From NCBI RefSeq assembly GCF_000313135.1, contig NW_004457260.1, positions 235,735 to 299,734 on the forward strand: a DNA stretch of 64,000 bases. The letters are read 5' to 3'. The notes beneath the pieces are model-generated. The model was given only the letters and a program-made list of their open reading frames with translations, ran no database searches and was not told where the DNA came from. Source of the DNA: Acanthamoeba castellanii str. Neff. Lineage: Eukaryota; Discosea; Longamoebia; Acanthamoebidae. A program made the translations under genes and the position numbers. Position 1 is the first letter of the stretch; every line of letters starts with the position of its first letter. Below are positions 25,367 to 36,984 of this stretch, in pieces.

Positions 25367-25448
25367 GACGTTGTGGCCGAGTGGTTAAGGTGCCTCGCTG
25401 CTAACGAGGTGGGGTTTCCCCGCGCAGGTTCGAATCCTGCCAACGTCG
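25367..25448 (+). tRNA. tRNA-Ser (GCU)
   Basis: 82-base tRNA without intron. The acceptor arm GACGTTG pairs with CAACGTC. The A box TGGCCGAGTGGTTAAGG and B box GGTTCGAATCC are intact. The anticodon stem-loop CTCGCTGCTAACGAG gives anticodon GCT, and there is a long class II variable arm (GGGGTTTCCCC), typical of serine tRNA. CCA is not encoded. Confidence 0.97.
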
Positions 25449-25456
25449 ATCCAATC

Positions 25457-25460
25457 TTTT
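25457..25460 (+). terminator. RNA polymerase III terminator
   Basis: TTTT run nine bases after the tRNA-Ser 3' end, the usual pol III stop signal. Confidence 0.7.
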
Positions 25461-25672
25461 ATTTGTTGTCTTTAGGGCTGGCTTCAGCCAATTTCTTCGC
25501 GAGTGGACGAAGAAATAAAACGGACATGCTAGTACTTTTTCACCGGTGAGACCATAGAGATGGAGGTTCGTGCGATCCCCTGGAATAGATTTAGACATGT
25601 TCATCTCTGACGCTCGGGTGTTAGCAGCAGCTGGCTCGCGCCACGGACGTGAGGTTGTGTGCCGTAGAGCGG

Positions 25673-28600
25673 ATGGCCGCCCTGGACTCGCTCGTGCTTC
25701 AAAGCGCGTCCGATGCCGCCGCGCAAGCAGCCCTTCTAAAGGCGTTGCTTGCCTGCCTCCAGGTCCGTGTTGGGGGAGGGAGGAGCGTTGGTGCCAATTT
25801 AACCGATTGTCGCGCTACACGTGCGGTGGACCACTCACCCTACTTACGCGGGGCTATAACAGACGGGAGAAGGAGCAGGGGAGGAGGACCAACATGTGGC
25901 CATCCACGCGACAAACCTGTCCGGCGAGTGGATGCGGAGGCTGGTCGAGGCTGGCTGGTTATACCCGGAATTGTACAACGCTTCGACTTTCTTCTCTTCT
26001 TTGTGACATTGGTTGAGCACTCACCACCGCTGCCCCACCCCAAACCCTAACTTTCAGGCTGGAGGCGCTGTTGCACAACGCGCTCAAGCCCCGCGTGGAG
26101 CGATTAGTGACTCTGTGCTGTGACGAGATCATGACCAACGCGAGTTTGAATGCGCCCCACAGCACGCAGAAGCTGCCGGCGGATCTTCAAGAGCTCCTCC
26201 ACGACGTGACACAAGGCGCGGAGAGGCGAGGTGCTGATTCACCTCAGATGTGTTCACCTGTTGTGTGTCGTGTGTGTCGTGTGTGTCGTGTCGGCTGATT
26301 TGATCTTGGCACGTGTCAGAGGACCTAAGTCCTTTGGTCGAAATCAGCCGAGGCTGGTTCGGCATCATCGTTAGTAGCGTGGCTGTTGACTCACTGCAAG
26401 GCCTGGTTGAGCCGGCCCTACAAAAGCGCCTCCATCCCCCCGCCCCCGAAAACGAAGCCTTTGACTGGCGTTCACGGTCAGCATACACCCTCTCGCTCCC
26501 CCTTCACCCTCGGTGTCTCATTGTTGGTATCGTGCTTGTGTGTGTCGTGTGTCGTGTCGTGTCATGTCATATGTGTTGATATGTTTTGTGTTATGTGATG
26601 TTGTGTGCACTGGTGGTATATACAGCGAAGGGGGATTGTGGCTTTTCCATGCGGTAGCTGTCTGCCATTGCTGCCCCGAATGGATGCTGGAGCCGCGCAA
26701 GGACGGCGTGCCGGTTTGCATCTCGGTCACTTTGGACGCACTCACCCATTCGCGCGTACGAGCCATCCCAAGAGCCCCTCCACTCTTCCTCCCTGAACTC
26801 CTCTTCACACTTACTTCCACGTGCGTGTGCGTGTGTGCGCGCGCGCGTGTGTGTGCGGTGTGTGCGTGTGTGTGCGGTGTGTGCGTGTGTGTGCGTGAGT
26901 GCGGTCAGTTCCGGGTGCGTAAGGCAGCGGAGACGCTCGTGCCGACGCTCATCTATACGTTAGGCCACGACGAGCACATGCTGGCCCTGATGGGTGGCCT
27001 GGTCGATGTCATGTTCCAGACCACCACCTCCCGCCACGCCCACGAGCGTGCCATGTCTGCTCGCCTGGAGGCCCAGCTGCGCCACACATCACAGGCGTCG
27101 ACCATGACCCAAGGGAACAAGCCAACGGTGGCGGTCAGGGTCATCACCACCTGCAGTCGCTGGCTCGCGCGCGTGGCATGCAGCCATGCCTCTGAACCGA
27201 GCGACGTTGACGCTCTGCTGTTGAGCCGTGTGTTCGGAGTGATATGCGACTGGGCCAGGCTGACGGAGAGCGACGAACTGGACCGATCACTCGGGCTGCT
27301 GGTGGCCACGATGGGCCAGGTGGTCGAGCGGCTTCAGGCGGCGGTCGCCGGGGCGAGCCATATGGGCGCAGGGCTGCGTTGCGTGGAGCACCTGTCCATC
27401 GCCCTATGTACGTAGCTACCTTCGCTTGGGGGCTACGAGCGCGGTGCTTTCCCTCTAGCTTCCTGTGGCATGTATGGAATGCAGGTGACGTGGTGCATCG
27501 CCACAACGAGGAGGGCTCCTTTCAGGACCTGGCGCCGGTCAGGCGTGCCGTGTGCGCTTGCGACGAGCTGTGGGCGCTCGGGCGCATCCAGCCCGAACAC
27601 GGGGTGCGCACAGAGACACGCACGGCGTTCGTTAGTTACACTCTGCCCTGGGGCTGACCGCAACCGACCCGAAACAGATGTTCGAGTTCCTGGGCCTTTT
27701 GGAGCACAGCCTGCGGTTCGGGCTGGTGCCCGAAGTGGCCGCGGTGGCGGTCAGGTGGCTGGACTACGTCATCCGCGGGTTCAAGGTCGCTCTACCACTC
27801 CACCTACTCCAACTCAGCCCAAACCAACCAATCAACCGAAACGCACCAACAAAACAGGAGCCTTGTCTGCTGCTCAGCCCGAGTGGCCTGGACAAGACCA
27901 GTTCGGCCCACCTCCTGCTGCGTTCGCTGATTGAGGAGTGCAGCGCGGACGTGTTGCGGCCCCGGCTGCCCCTTCTCATGGAGTCCATCATCGAGCTGTT
28001 GGAGCGCACTGCGCAAGTCCCCCTCACCAACAATTACCACTTGGTCAGTCTGTTCGGCACCATCGGTACCCCCCACGCTCACACACACACACACACACAA
28101 CACACGCACACGCACACGACACATGCCGGGCGCACGACACGCGCGACTGATGCGCATTTGACGCCAGACCTACTGGCCCAGTCGCCTCTCGGCGGAGAGA
28201 ACCTGCAGCCGTGGGTGGGCCGCTTGAGCCGCCTGCTGGTGGACCACGTGCAGCGCGGCCAGGCGACGCCCAACACCGACAAGGACTGCGTGCAGGCCCT
28301 GTGGTGCTGCGTGCAGCTGGCGGCGGGGTCGATCGACTGCGCCGGCGAAGTCGATCGGCGCGTAGTGCGGCTGCTGGCCCACGCCGACTGGGCCGTGGTG
28401 CACGCCGGCCGTGAAAACGACTATCATCGCTTCGAGCTGTCGGCCCAAGGGGTGGCCAACCTGCTCACGGCGTGCTTCTCTGGCGTCGACGACCACGACA
28501 AGGTGGTGGGCGTGTGTCGGGTGGACGAGGCCGAGAAGCTGCTGCGCGCCTTTGACGCCTGGCTTGCGCGGCTCCGAGGGGGTGGGGCCACCAAGCCGAC

Positions 28601-28676
28601 CCTTTCCGCCTACCGGGCCGCGCTCCGAGCCCGCGGCCTGGTCGCGAACTACGTCGCGCGATGGACCCATCTGTAA
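25673..28676 (+). CDS. Orphan helical-repeat (HEAT/ARM-like) protein
   Basis: About ten exons from ATG 25673 (MAALDSLVLQSASDAAAQAA) to TAA/TGA at 28674-28679. The product is roughly 750-800 residues of amphipathic helices in pairs: VERLVTLCCDEIMTN, KAAETLVPTLIYTLGHDEHM, RSLGLLVATMGQVVERLQAA, AHLLLRSLIEECSADVLRP, PLLMESIIELLERTAQ, VQALWCCVQLAAGSIDC, ANLLTACFSGVDDHDKVV. This pattern suggests an alpha-solenoid. No catalytic motif or named family is recognised. Introns contain GTGTGC and CACAC repeats. Its 3' end runs into the AlkB gene with only about 130 bases between. Function unknown. Confidence 0.6.
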
Positions 28677-28812
28677 TGATCCCCCCCTTCCCGCATTTTT
28701 CTTTCCTTTAAATTCTTGGCTAATATTCTTTTCCTGGAAAGGCGGAAACTTAAAACTGGAAAATTCAAACCAAAGCCATTCACGTTTTTGCGCTTGTTGC
28801 GAGCAGCAGCTG

Positions 28813-29880
28813 ATGGACAGGTACGTGGTGCACACGAAGAGCCCCAACGTGTCGCCCATCAAACGAAAACGAGAAGAAGAAGAAGAGGAACAGAGAGCCC
28901 TTGGCGTTGGGGGCAGCGCAAGTCCGCAAAAGAAAGCCCGAAAGGCTAAAGGCAAGGAAAAAGCCATCGAACATGAACATGAAGTAGAAGAACATACCAC
29001 GGCATCAACCACGAGCACTACTACTGTGCTGACGTCAGCCAAGAAGAAAAACAAAACCGCAACAACGATTGGCGGAACGCTGCCAGCGGGGGTGGTGGCC
29101 AAGTGGACCGACGACGGGGGCGTGGAGGGCATGGAGGCGGTGCGGCTGCTCGACGGCGGCCTGTTCCGCCGGCACCCGCAATTCATCGAGCCGGACGAGG
29201 CCGCGCGCATCCTCGCGGGCCTGATGCGCGACATTCCCTGGCTGCAGTCGGACATCAGGGTCTACGGCAAGACCTACAAGTACTCTACTTTTGCTAAACC
29301 GCACACATGACACTCGCCAAAAACTCACCGCACACGACACGCAACACAACACACAGGTCGCCGCGCATGCAGTGTTGGATGGCTGACGATGATGTGGTGG
29401 CGTCGACGTACCTGAAGACCCAGCCGACGCCCTGGTCCGACGACATGCGCGCGCTGCGGCAGCGGCTCGAGCGCACGCTGGGCTGCCGCTTCAACTACCT
29501 CCTACTCAACCTCTACCGCGATGGCCGCGATCACATCTCCTTCCACGCCGACCGCGAAGCCATCCCCGAAGTACCACACAACACGACACACGACACACGA
29601 CACACGACACGACACACACACGACACATCGATGACACGCACACGCACCACCGCACACACCGCACGCGCAGGGCAAGGGGGTGATCGGGTCGCTGTCGCTG
29701 GGGGCGGAGCGGAGGTTCGTACTGCGGCACACGGCGACGAAGGCCAAGCTGGAGTTCGCGATGCCGTCGGGCTCGCTGATGGTGATGGACGGCCGCACGC
29801 AGGAGTCCTGGCAGCACGCCGTGCCCAAGCAGGCCCGGGTCACCCAACCGCGCATCAACCTCACCTTCCGCATCAGCTGA
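28813..29880 (+). CDS. AlkB-type 2-oxoglutarate/Fe(II) dioxygenase (ALKBH2/3-like)
   Basis: Three exons (28813-29279, 29357-29570, 29671-29880), 296 residues. The first 90 residues are disordered and basic (SPIKRKREEEEEE, SPQKKARKAKGK), a probable nuclear localisation segment. The catalytic core reads FIEPDEAARILAGLM, YLKTQPTPWSDDM, NYLLLNLYRDGRDHISFHAD, then GSLSLGAERRFVLRH, GSLMVMDGRTQESWQHAVPK and PRINLTFR. The Fe(II) ligands HxD (FHAD) and the distal His (WQHAV), and the RxNLTFR motif that binds 2-oxoglutarate, are all present. By family it demethylates N1-methyladenine and N3-methylcytosine in DNA. Intact. Confidence 0.9.
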
Positions 29881-30584
29881 TCCCTTCGCCACCAACACCG
29901 CTTGCGCTTACCAAACACCCTAATTTATTGATTTTTTAAAATAAACACACACACAGCGCACGTGCCTTTTCATGACGAGGGTGAGCTAGTTGGTTAGTGC
30001 ATCAATCAAACAACAATCACACATCATGCCCCACGGGACCAGTAGTCGTGTCTTCAGTCTGCCTTTTCTCTGCTATCACTTTCTTTGTCCGTTGTTCTGG
30101 CGGCTGCTTCTTATTCTTCTTCTTCACTTCTTTCTTTCGACGGCGGCGGCGACGGGACTACTTCGTCTTCTCCTCTCGCTCCCGCCGAGCTGAGCTGCGC
30201 GGAGGCTGGGACGAGGTGCGCACGCTGCCGCATGTTACCCATACGTCGTTCGGTCGCTCTTCGAAGCGCTTTCGCCTTGCGATTCACTTTAACCGGCGAG
30301 TGTTTTCCTTCACCTTTCAGCAGTCACGAGGCTTACCACGCGTTTTCATCATTCTCATCACCAGCATGGTTCCATTTACGCATAGCCATCGCCATCGTCA
30401 TCATCATCATCATCATCCACATCGCCTTCGTCTTCCCTTTTTGTTCCGCGCTGGCGTGTGGGCTGCTTCTCCTCCATGATGAAGATGACGTGCTGGCTGG
30501 CTGGCCGGCTGGCTCAACTTCCTCTCTTCCGCCCCCTCGCGTCGTGTTATGTTGTGACCTTCATACCACTCCACCCTGCGTTGT

Positions 30585-32613
30585 TCAGTCCCTCTTGTCG
30601 AGCGAAGATGACGATGTCGAGCCTCGGCCGTCCCTCTCTCGGTCGGCGTGATGATATGATCCGCTGCTGCTCCCTCCTCGCTGCGATGACGTCGACGACG
30701 ACGCACCATACCCACCGCTGCTCTCCTTCTCCCTGCCGCCGTAGTACTTGTCCGCTCCTCCATAGGCTGCTGACGATGAAGACGAAGATGACGTCGGGGC
30801 GAGTTCGTCCCGCGACGACCGGTCGTGGTGGTCGCTGCTGCTGCGGTGGTGATGGTGGTGCGTGTCGTACGACGAGCGGCTGCTGCCCCGCTCGCGCTCC
30901 CGATCGCGCTCTCGCTCCTTGCTGTCCCAGTCGCTGCCGGCGCCGGCGCCGGCGCCCCAGGACGACGATGACGATGACGTGGACCGCTCGTCGCCGTAGC
31001 CGCCGGTGGCCGACCGCACGTCCCTGTCGCCGGGCCTGCGGTCGTCGTAGCCGCCGCCGCCGCCGCGGCTCAGCTCGCGCGAGCGGTCGTCGTGGTGGTG
31101 GCCGCCGTTGCGGTCGGAGCGGTCGCGGTCGTCGTAGGCCGAGGCGCTGCGCGCGCGGTCCAGGTCGGCGTAGCCGCCGCGGTCGCGATCGTCGTAGGCC
31201 GCCGAGGCCGACCTGCCATAGTCCCGCTCGTCGTAGCCCGAGGCCGGATATCTGCCGACGCTGACGTCAGCCGGTCAATTATGATGATGACATGTGGCCA
31301 TGGAGGAGAAGGTGGTAGTGGTGTGGTGAACTCACCTGTCATAGGGCCGGGCGCCGGCATAGGCGCCGGTGGCGGAGGGCGGGTAGTCGTAGGGCCTAGC
31401 GCGCCTGCCGTAGGCCGAGTGCTGCGGCGGGTAGCCGGCCGCAGCGGCTCCGCGTCCCCGACCGTAGGCAGCCTCGCCGTAGTAGTCCATCCTCGCATCG
31501 TACCCGCCTCTGTGCGCCAGGCCACCACAACGAGCGTGAGCGCCATGGAGCAAGCCGACGCACGACACACGACACACGGCGAGTGAGGCGGGTGGGAGCG
31601 TACCGCACACCGGCGGCGGGTGCGCCGTAGTAGGGGTCGTAGCCGCCGAAGCCGCCGCGACCGCCGGCGGCGTAGGGTGGCGGCATGGGGAGCGCCCCAC
31701 CGCGGCCAACGCCGCCGTAGCCGCCGCGCGCACCGGGGTAGGCGCCGCGAGGCGGTGGCACGCCGTAGCCGCCGGGAGGTCCTCCCGCGGCCCTCGCGCC
31801 GTAGCCGCCATAGCCGCCGGCGCTCTCGGGGTAGCCGCCCGCGCCTCGCGCATCGTACGGCATTCTGGTACAGGTTGAGATCAGAAAGACGATTGGATGG
31901 AGAATGAAGTCTGCGCGTAGAGTGAGCGATTGGGGTCCCAGAGGGGGGGTTACCTGTCATAACCGCCGCGATCGTAGCCGCCCCGAGGTTCGTAGTCACG
32001 CTCGTAGCCATCCCGACCTTTGGAGGAAGCGCGAAGGTGAGATCGCGTAGCGCATGCGATTTGCAAATGGGCATCTCGCATAGGCCACAAGAATGAGCTG
32101 TCAGTGCCTGGGACGTACCGTAGGGCGCGGCACTGTCGGTCGGTCCTCTTCGGCTGCCCTCGTAGGGGCGGTCGTAGCCGGCAGCTCTGTAGGCAGCTCT
32201 GTCACGCTCCTGGCCGTCGCGATAGCGATCGACGTAGAGGAAACGCCCCTCGAGCTCCACGCCGTGCATCCCCTTATAGGCCGCCAGCGCATCGCTCTCG
32301 TTGTAGTACATCACGGCGCCGAAGCCTCGCGATCGACCCGTGCCGGGCTCGGATATCACCTTGGCTGCATTTCCGAGAGGTGGATGATCCATTGTGAGAA
32401 AACGATGCCTCACGCTTGGTTATCCATTCGCTTATTTACCCCCTCGGCAAATTAGCTCCCACGATGAGAGGCCTCGCTTCATCTTCAATTGTGCAGTGTT
32501 ATACCTTCTTCGACCTTGCCATACTTCTCGAATGCTGCTCGCAGCGTCTCGCTCGTTGTGCTCCAGCTCAGTCCCCCGATGAACAGCTTCCTATCATTCA
32601 CCGTCGCTGACAT
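30585..32613 (-). CDS. Single-RRM RNA-binding protein with Gly/Tyr/Arg/Ser-rich tail
   Basis: Start ATG 32613 (MSATVNDRKLFIGGLSW). The RRM spans the first 85 residues, with RNP2 LFIGGL and RNP1 SRGFGAVMY, then LEGRFLYVDRYRDGQERDR. The next several exons encode a low-complexity tail: repeats of GGYGGYGARAAGG, RGAYPGARGGYGG and YDDRDRGGY, then a His run (HHHHH), Ser runs and RD/RE dipeptides. This is the layout of glycine-rich RNA-binding and hnRNP/SR-related proteins, which act in splicing or mRNA handling and tend to phase-separate. Exact orthology cannot be told. Stop near 30585. Confidence 0.8.
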
Positions 32614-32977
32614 TTTTTGTGCTTTACCCTATCGAGCCGTCTCTGATTTCTTCGCTAGCACTTCGTTTCTCGTATGATGTCGAGCGTGGATGGTTAACCG
32701 CTACGATTGATCCCGCACGGCAATGATTCAATCCAATCAATCGAATGGAAATCGAAATGGGATGGAAAAAAGCAAAAATAAATAAAAATAAAATAAATAT
32801 AATCGCGCCCGATATTCGGTGTCGGCGTATAATGCGCTGCAGAACTTTCCGCGGCAGCCAACCAGTTATGTGAAACGACACCCAATGGGCAAAGGGCTGC
32901 GCTGTCTATTTATCCCCGACCATCGTGGCCCTAATTTTTTTCTATTTTACAGTACAACGTAAAACACCACCACCAAC
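32614..32977. promoter_or_regulatory. Divergent promoter region, RRM gene / granulin gene
   Basis: 364 bases between outward-facing starts. It holds an A/T-rich tract (32761-32803), a TATTTAT element at 32908, and a polypyrimidine stretch ending in TTTTACAG at 32951 that could be a 3' splice site of a leader intron for the granulin gene. These are positional guesses. Confidence 0.35.
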
Positions 32978-33477
32978 ATGCAGAAGATCGTGCTCCTTCT
33001 CCTCGCTTTCGTCGTGGCCTTCGCCGCCGCTGATCTCCTCACCCTCAAGGCCTCTGAGGACAACGTACTTGGCTCGCCCACCCACCGCCCAATCTTTCGC
33101 CTCCTACTCGAATCCAAATGTCTCTCACTGAATTCATTTCTGAATTCGTTGAGGCTTTGCAATTCGCTTATGACGCTCCGATTTTAGCGCTCTATGTACT
33201 CGGTGCATCGTTGTACTGACGCATCTTCTTTCGTCATCTACAGAAACGCCAGAGCGGCTGCTCTGCCAGCTCGTGCCCCAGCGGTGAGACCTGCTGCCAG
33301 CTTGCCGGTGGCCAGGTCGGTTGCTGCCCTGCTGCCAACGCCTGCTGCTGCCCCGATCAGCAGCACTGCTGCGGTACTGGTCAGTGCGTGTGCACTGGCG
33401 GCAGCTGCACCGGTTGCGCCCAGACTGGCCAGTGCTCCAACCAGAAGAGGTCGGTCTTCGAGGTCACCCGCGAGTAA
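32978..33477 (+). CDS. Small secreted granulin-domain protein
   Basis: Two exons, 32978-33064 and 33244-33477, coding 106 residues. Exon 1 is a signal peptide (MQKIVLLLLAFVVAFAAADL) plus a short linker. Exon 2 encodes a single cysteine-rich domain: GCSASSC, GETCCQLAGGQVGCCP, ACCCPDQQHCCGTGQCVC, then GCAQTGQC. The CC-x(n)-CCP-x(n)-CC-x3-CC spacing is that of granulin/epithelin modules, although here the inner pair is CCC and the C-terminal part is replaced by a short C-x-C-rich tail. The protein ends with a basic segment (NQKRSVFEVTRE). In other organisms granulins occur alone or behind cysteine proteases; here it stands alone. Secretion is inferred from the signal peptide. Confidence 0.8.
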
Positions 33478-33816
33478 ATCGTGGCCTTCTCGTTGCGCGC
33501 CCCCTCTTTCTTTTGATCTCAGCGTTCATCTCCTGAAAATACATTGTTTCTAGTGTACTACGCCAGATTCTGTCGCAACATTTCAAATGGAAGCAAATTG
33601 CATGCAACAGAACGATCAAAGTAGCCCTGCCGAGAAGATCGCTCTCAATAAATGGAGAACGTTGTTCGGTGCACCGAGAAATAAAAAAAGAATAAATCAA
33701 AATAAAATGTCAGCGCTGTCCTCGTGTTCTTGGAAAGACAGAGCATCGTTCTGCCGCCCTCTGCATCCATTCACAGGAAGCCAAAGCTCGGCAGCACCTG
33801 TCGGGCAAAGGAGGGC

Positions 33817-35013
33817 ATGTATCAGCAATACAACAAGGAAGGAGCGTCGCCAGAGATAGTGGAGCCAGAGGTGAAGAGTAAGTGCCCGCTCACACAGGAG
33901 GGCATGGCCTTCCGACCCTGCCAAGAGCTCCTGCGCTCTCTCCTACGCAGCCCGAGGCTCGCCCCTCTGCTCTGGCCCCTCCATAAAAAGATGTACCCTT
34001 CATATGCTTTTTATTATTTTTTTAAAATTTGCTTTAGAATTTATTATGCTTTTTGGCCGTGGTGTGAAGCACTGTTTTATCGATCATATATTTATTTTAT
34101 TATATTATTTATAAATAATAATGAATGAAATTATTTATTGCTTTGTCGTGTGCGTGGTGTGTTGGCGTTAAAAAACGTGTGCTGTGATTGGCAGGCCTCA
34201 GATGAGCATCTCCTGCATGCGATGCAACGCCGTGGGTTATCGATCCTACTTTGAGATGGGCCAGGTACCCGTCTACATTCCTTCCCCTCCGTGCCGGCCT
34301 GACCTCGCTCACCATTTGCTCCCCATGCACACGCACATGGCGCGCACGGCAACACGACACTCACGCACACACGCAGCCCGCCAAGATACGATTGTGCTGT
34401 GACAAGCTATCGTCTGCAGAGGAAGTGGAGGAGGTCCTCACACATGAGCTTATTCATGCATACGATGTACGCTTCTACATGGCTCACTATCATGTGTCCG
34501 TGTCGTGTGCGTTGCAGTGCGGTGTGTATCCGTGTGTGCGCGTGTCGTGTCATGTGCAGTGTTGTGTGTGTCGTGCGCTGACGGTTGTGTGTGTGTGTGT
34601 GTGTGTGGTGTGGTGGTGTCATGTTGCATGTTGTGCGCTAATGAAACGCGGGTACAGTATATAGTGCGCGGTGTAGATATGAAATCGGGGGAGGAGATGG
34701 CGTGCAGCGAGGTGCGAGCAGCAGCCTTTGCCGAGTGCCGCAACAAGCCTGGCTACTTCTGGGAATACTTCAAGAAGTCCTGCGTACGCGGGGTCGCCAT
34801 TCGCGCAACAAAGGTACCGCACACACATGCACACGCACCACCGCGCCACACGGCACATGAGCGCGTGCACGGACGACATGGGTGCTCACACGAAACGGAT
34901 GGCAGTTGAACGACGAGAATGCGGAGGAGCTCGTATCGAAAGTGTTCGCCAAGTGTTACGACGACAAGATGCCGTTTGTCAACATTTACGATCCCACCAC
35001 CAAAGGAGGCTGA
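33817..35013 (+). CDS. ATP23: ATP23-type mitochondrial metalloprotease
   Basis: Five exons (33817-33992, 34195-34264, 34377-34466, 34658-34813, 34906-35013), all phases consistent, 199 residues. KCPLTQEGM opens the conserved N-terminal part. A CMRC pair and IRLCCDKL follow. The zinc-protease motif is VLTHELIHAYD (HExxH). Then come EMACSEVRAAAFAEC and CVRGVAIRA, and finally VSKVFAKCYDDKMPFVNIYD, matching ATP23 end to end. By family it sits in the mitochondrial intermembrane space and processes or chaperones Atp6. The C-terminus is shorter than in the human protein. ATG 33817 is the first clear start; an upstream exon cannot be excluded. Confidence 0.9.
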
Positions 35014-35797
35014 CATTAAAACTCACGTCGCTGCAGTCGGCCACGTTTGAACATGCACAGGTCGTGAGGGTACACCGATGATGGAGACGTTCAGCGAAAT
35101 TTGTTAACATCCCATAATGGTGTGAACATTCAGGACAGGTGGGCCTCAAAAGTGCTCTTACCGTCCAACAACAATACGAGGCAGGGGACGCTCCGCACAC
35201 ACAAATCCCCCATTTCAGTCGAAAGGATGTGGGGGGCAGTGTGTGGTAAATTGAAACCTTGTCTTTTTAATGTTGTGTTTATTTAGTCCTTTGACAGTGG
35301 ACTACTCTGTAGAGACACAGAGCTGGCTGCCCAATTTACATGTGGTTTTTTGTTACTTTGTAGGATTCCTTCCATAATAAGCCTGCATCTAAGGCCACAC
35401 ATTGTTGTTCCACACACACACACATAAACACAAACATGATCTTAGGGCATCATATGAAAAACACATTTGTGGCTGAAAGCAAAAGGTGTGATGTGGTAGG
35501 GGGCAGTTGTTGCATACATTCTGTTTGGCCTACTTTGACTGGTTGTGTGGGGCAACACTCTGTGTTTTTTAGGCTCATCACTTTTCCCTCCAAGTGATGA
35601 GCCTAAAAAACACAAAAGAAAAAAGAGGGGCACCAGGAGGCAGGTGTTGTTTTTCTCGTCGACTTTTCCTGTTAAACACAAGGAAATGGAGCGCAAGAAA
35701 CCGCCGATTGGTCCATAACTGAGCTGCCGACACAACGCCTTGCGAGGAAAACAAAACCGACTTGCGCGCTACCCTCTTCACACAACACACAAACAAG
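35014..35797. other. Intergenic 0.8 kb, lower GC, with a long hairpin
   Basis: No supported gene. The segment is visibly poorer in G+C than its neighbours and contains the perfect inverted repeat listed separately. It must include the 3' end of ATP23 and the promoter of the MAPEG gene. Confidence 0.5.
35561..35614. repeat. Perfect 23-bp inverted repeat with 8-nt loop
   Basis: 35561-35583 is the exact reverse complement of 35592-35614, with TTCCCTCC between. The arms include GGCTCATCACTT, so this is not simple A/T sequence. A transcript would form a very stable hairpin. Confidence 0.95.
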
Positions 35798-36836
35798 ATG
35801 GCAGCAGTGGTTACTCCAACAGTTGTAGGACAGAGCCTGACCCTGGACCCAGACTTTGGCTGGGTACTCCCCCCCCCACACTGCAACCCTCTTTCTATAA
35901 AGCACGCGCGCACCGGCTGACTTGTGGCTGCCATGGTGGCCCCCTCAGGTGCTGGTGGCGGCGGTGCTGATGGCGTTCCAGTTGTGGACCGAGGGCATCC
36001 CGGTCGGCCGCATGCGCGGGAAGCTGTTCACGCGGGCCTTCTTCAAGCAGCACTTTCCCAACCTCGACCCCAACAAGGTCCCCGAGAACGGGTACGTGCG
36101 CCGCCGCTGCTGCTCGGCTCAAGAAGAAGAACTGTGGAAGCAGTGTATGAAATGGAGTGGCTCACACTGGGGTGTTTATTGCACACCAGGTACCCGGATA
36201 TGGGCAGCGGGCTCTACGCGTCGAAGCTGCCGCACGATGACTGGGTGCGCTTCAACAACGCCCAGCGCGTCCACTACAACTACCTGGAGGGCATCGCCCT
36301 CGTTCTTGTCGTCGAGGTACGCCCCCCCGCCTCCCTCTCCTCTCCACCGCTACACGCAGCGATGACGTGAAGAAACATAAAAAAATAATAAAAAAATGCT
36401 GACGTCATCCGCTACTCAGTTGGTGGCGGGTCTGTTCTTTGCGCGCTATGCGGCCCTCCTTGGGTTTGTCTACATCGTCGGTCGCCTCATCTATGGCCTC
36501 GGCTACCGCTCCTCTGGTACGTGTCGCCTCTATGTCGTGTGCGGTGTGTGCGGTGTGTGCGGTGTGTGCGGTGTGTGCGGTGTGTGCGGTGTGTGCGGTG
36601 TGTGCGGTGTGTGCGGTGTGTGCGGTGTGTGCGGTGTGTGCGGTGTGTGCGGTGTGTGCGGTGTGTGCGTCATGTTGTTTACCCGAGGTGCATGGTCGTT
36701 GGCAGGTTCGCGGGGTCGCGTTCTTGGTGTGCTGCTTGTGGACCTTACGCTCCTCGCGCTGCTGTCGCTGGCCCTCTATGGCTCCTTCACCTTCGCCGGC
36801 GGCCTCCCCGGCTTCTTCCGCCTCCTCGGCCTGTAG
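35798..36836 (+). CDS. MAPEG-family membrane protein (microsomal GST3-like)
   Basis: Five exons (35798-35863, 35949-36091, 36190-36316, 36420-36516, 36706-36836), 187 residues, good phases. Four hydrophobic segments are visible: VLVAAVLMAFQLW, the one after the loop with FNNAQRVHYNYLEGIALVLV, LVAGLFFARYAALLGFVYIV and VLVDLTLLALLSLALYGSF. The motif FNNAQRVHYNYLEG followed by YIVGRLIYGLGY is the signature of MAPEG proteins such as MGST3 and LTC4 synthase (FxxxQRxHxNxxE). These are trimeric ER enzymes of glutathione and eicosanoid metabolism. The Pro-rich loop and longer N-terminus differ from MGST3. Intron 4 carries a nine-base repeat. Confidence 0.85.
36538..36668. repeat. Nine-base GTGTGCGGT tandem repeat in intron
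   Basis: About fourteen perfect copies of GTGTGCGGT fill intron 4 of the MAPEG gene. Confidence 0.95.
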
Positions 36837-36984
36837 GTCTTCTTCAGACAGAGTCATGTGCGCAAATAAAAGCACCTTCCTTGCCAATCAGAGACCTGCT
36901 GCGTGTGTCGTGCGCTGTGTGTGTGTGTGCGTGTCGTGCCGTGTCGTGTCGTGTCGTGTGTGCGTTGTCTGATGAAACGAACAG

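Noticed and set aside
30382..30418. Poly-His or poly-Asp coding exon
   Set aside because: A CAT/ATC microsatellite downstream of the RRM gene's stop; no surrounding coding signal.
33724..33816. Upstream extension of ATP23
   Set aside because: The frame is open from 33724, but that codon is GTG and the sequence lacks ATP23 similarity; ATG 33817 was preferred.
35561..35614. Rho-independent terminator
   Set aside because: The hairpin is strong, but this is nuclear eukaryotic DNA, where such terminators do not operate for protein genes; kept as an inverted repeat.
36538..36672. Cysteine-rich VCGVCG repeat protein
   Set aside because: The frame is open only because the nine-base repeat has no stops; it lies between two well-supported MAPEG exons.
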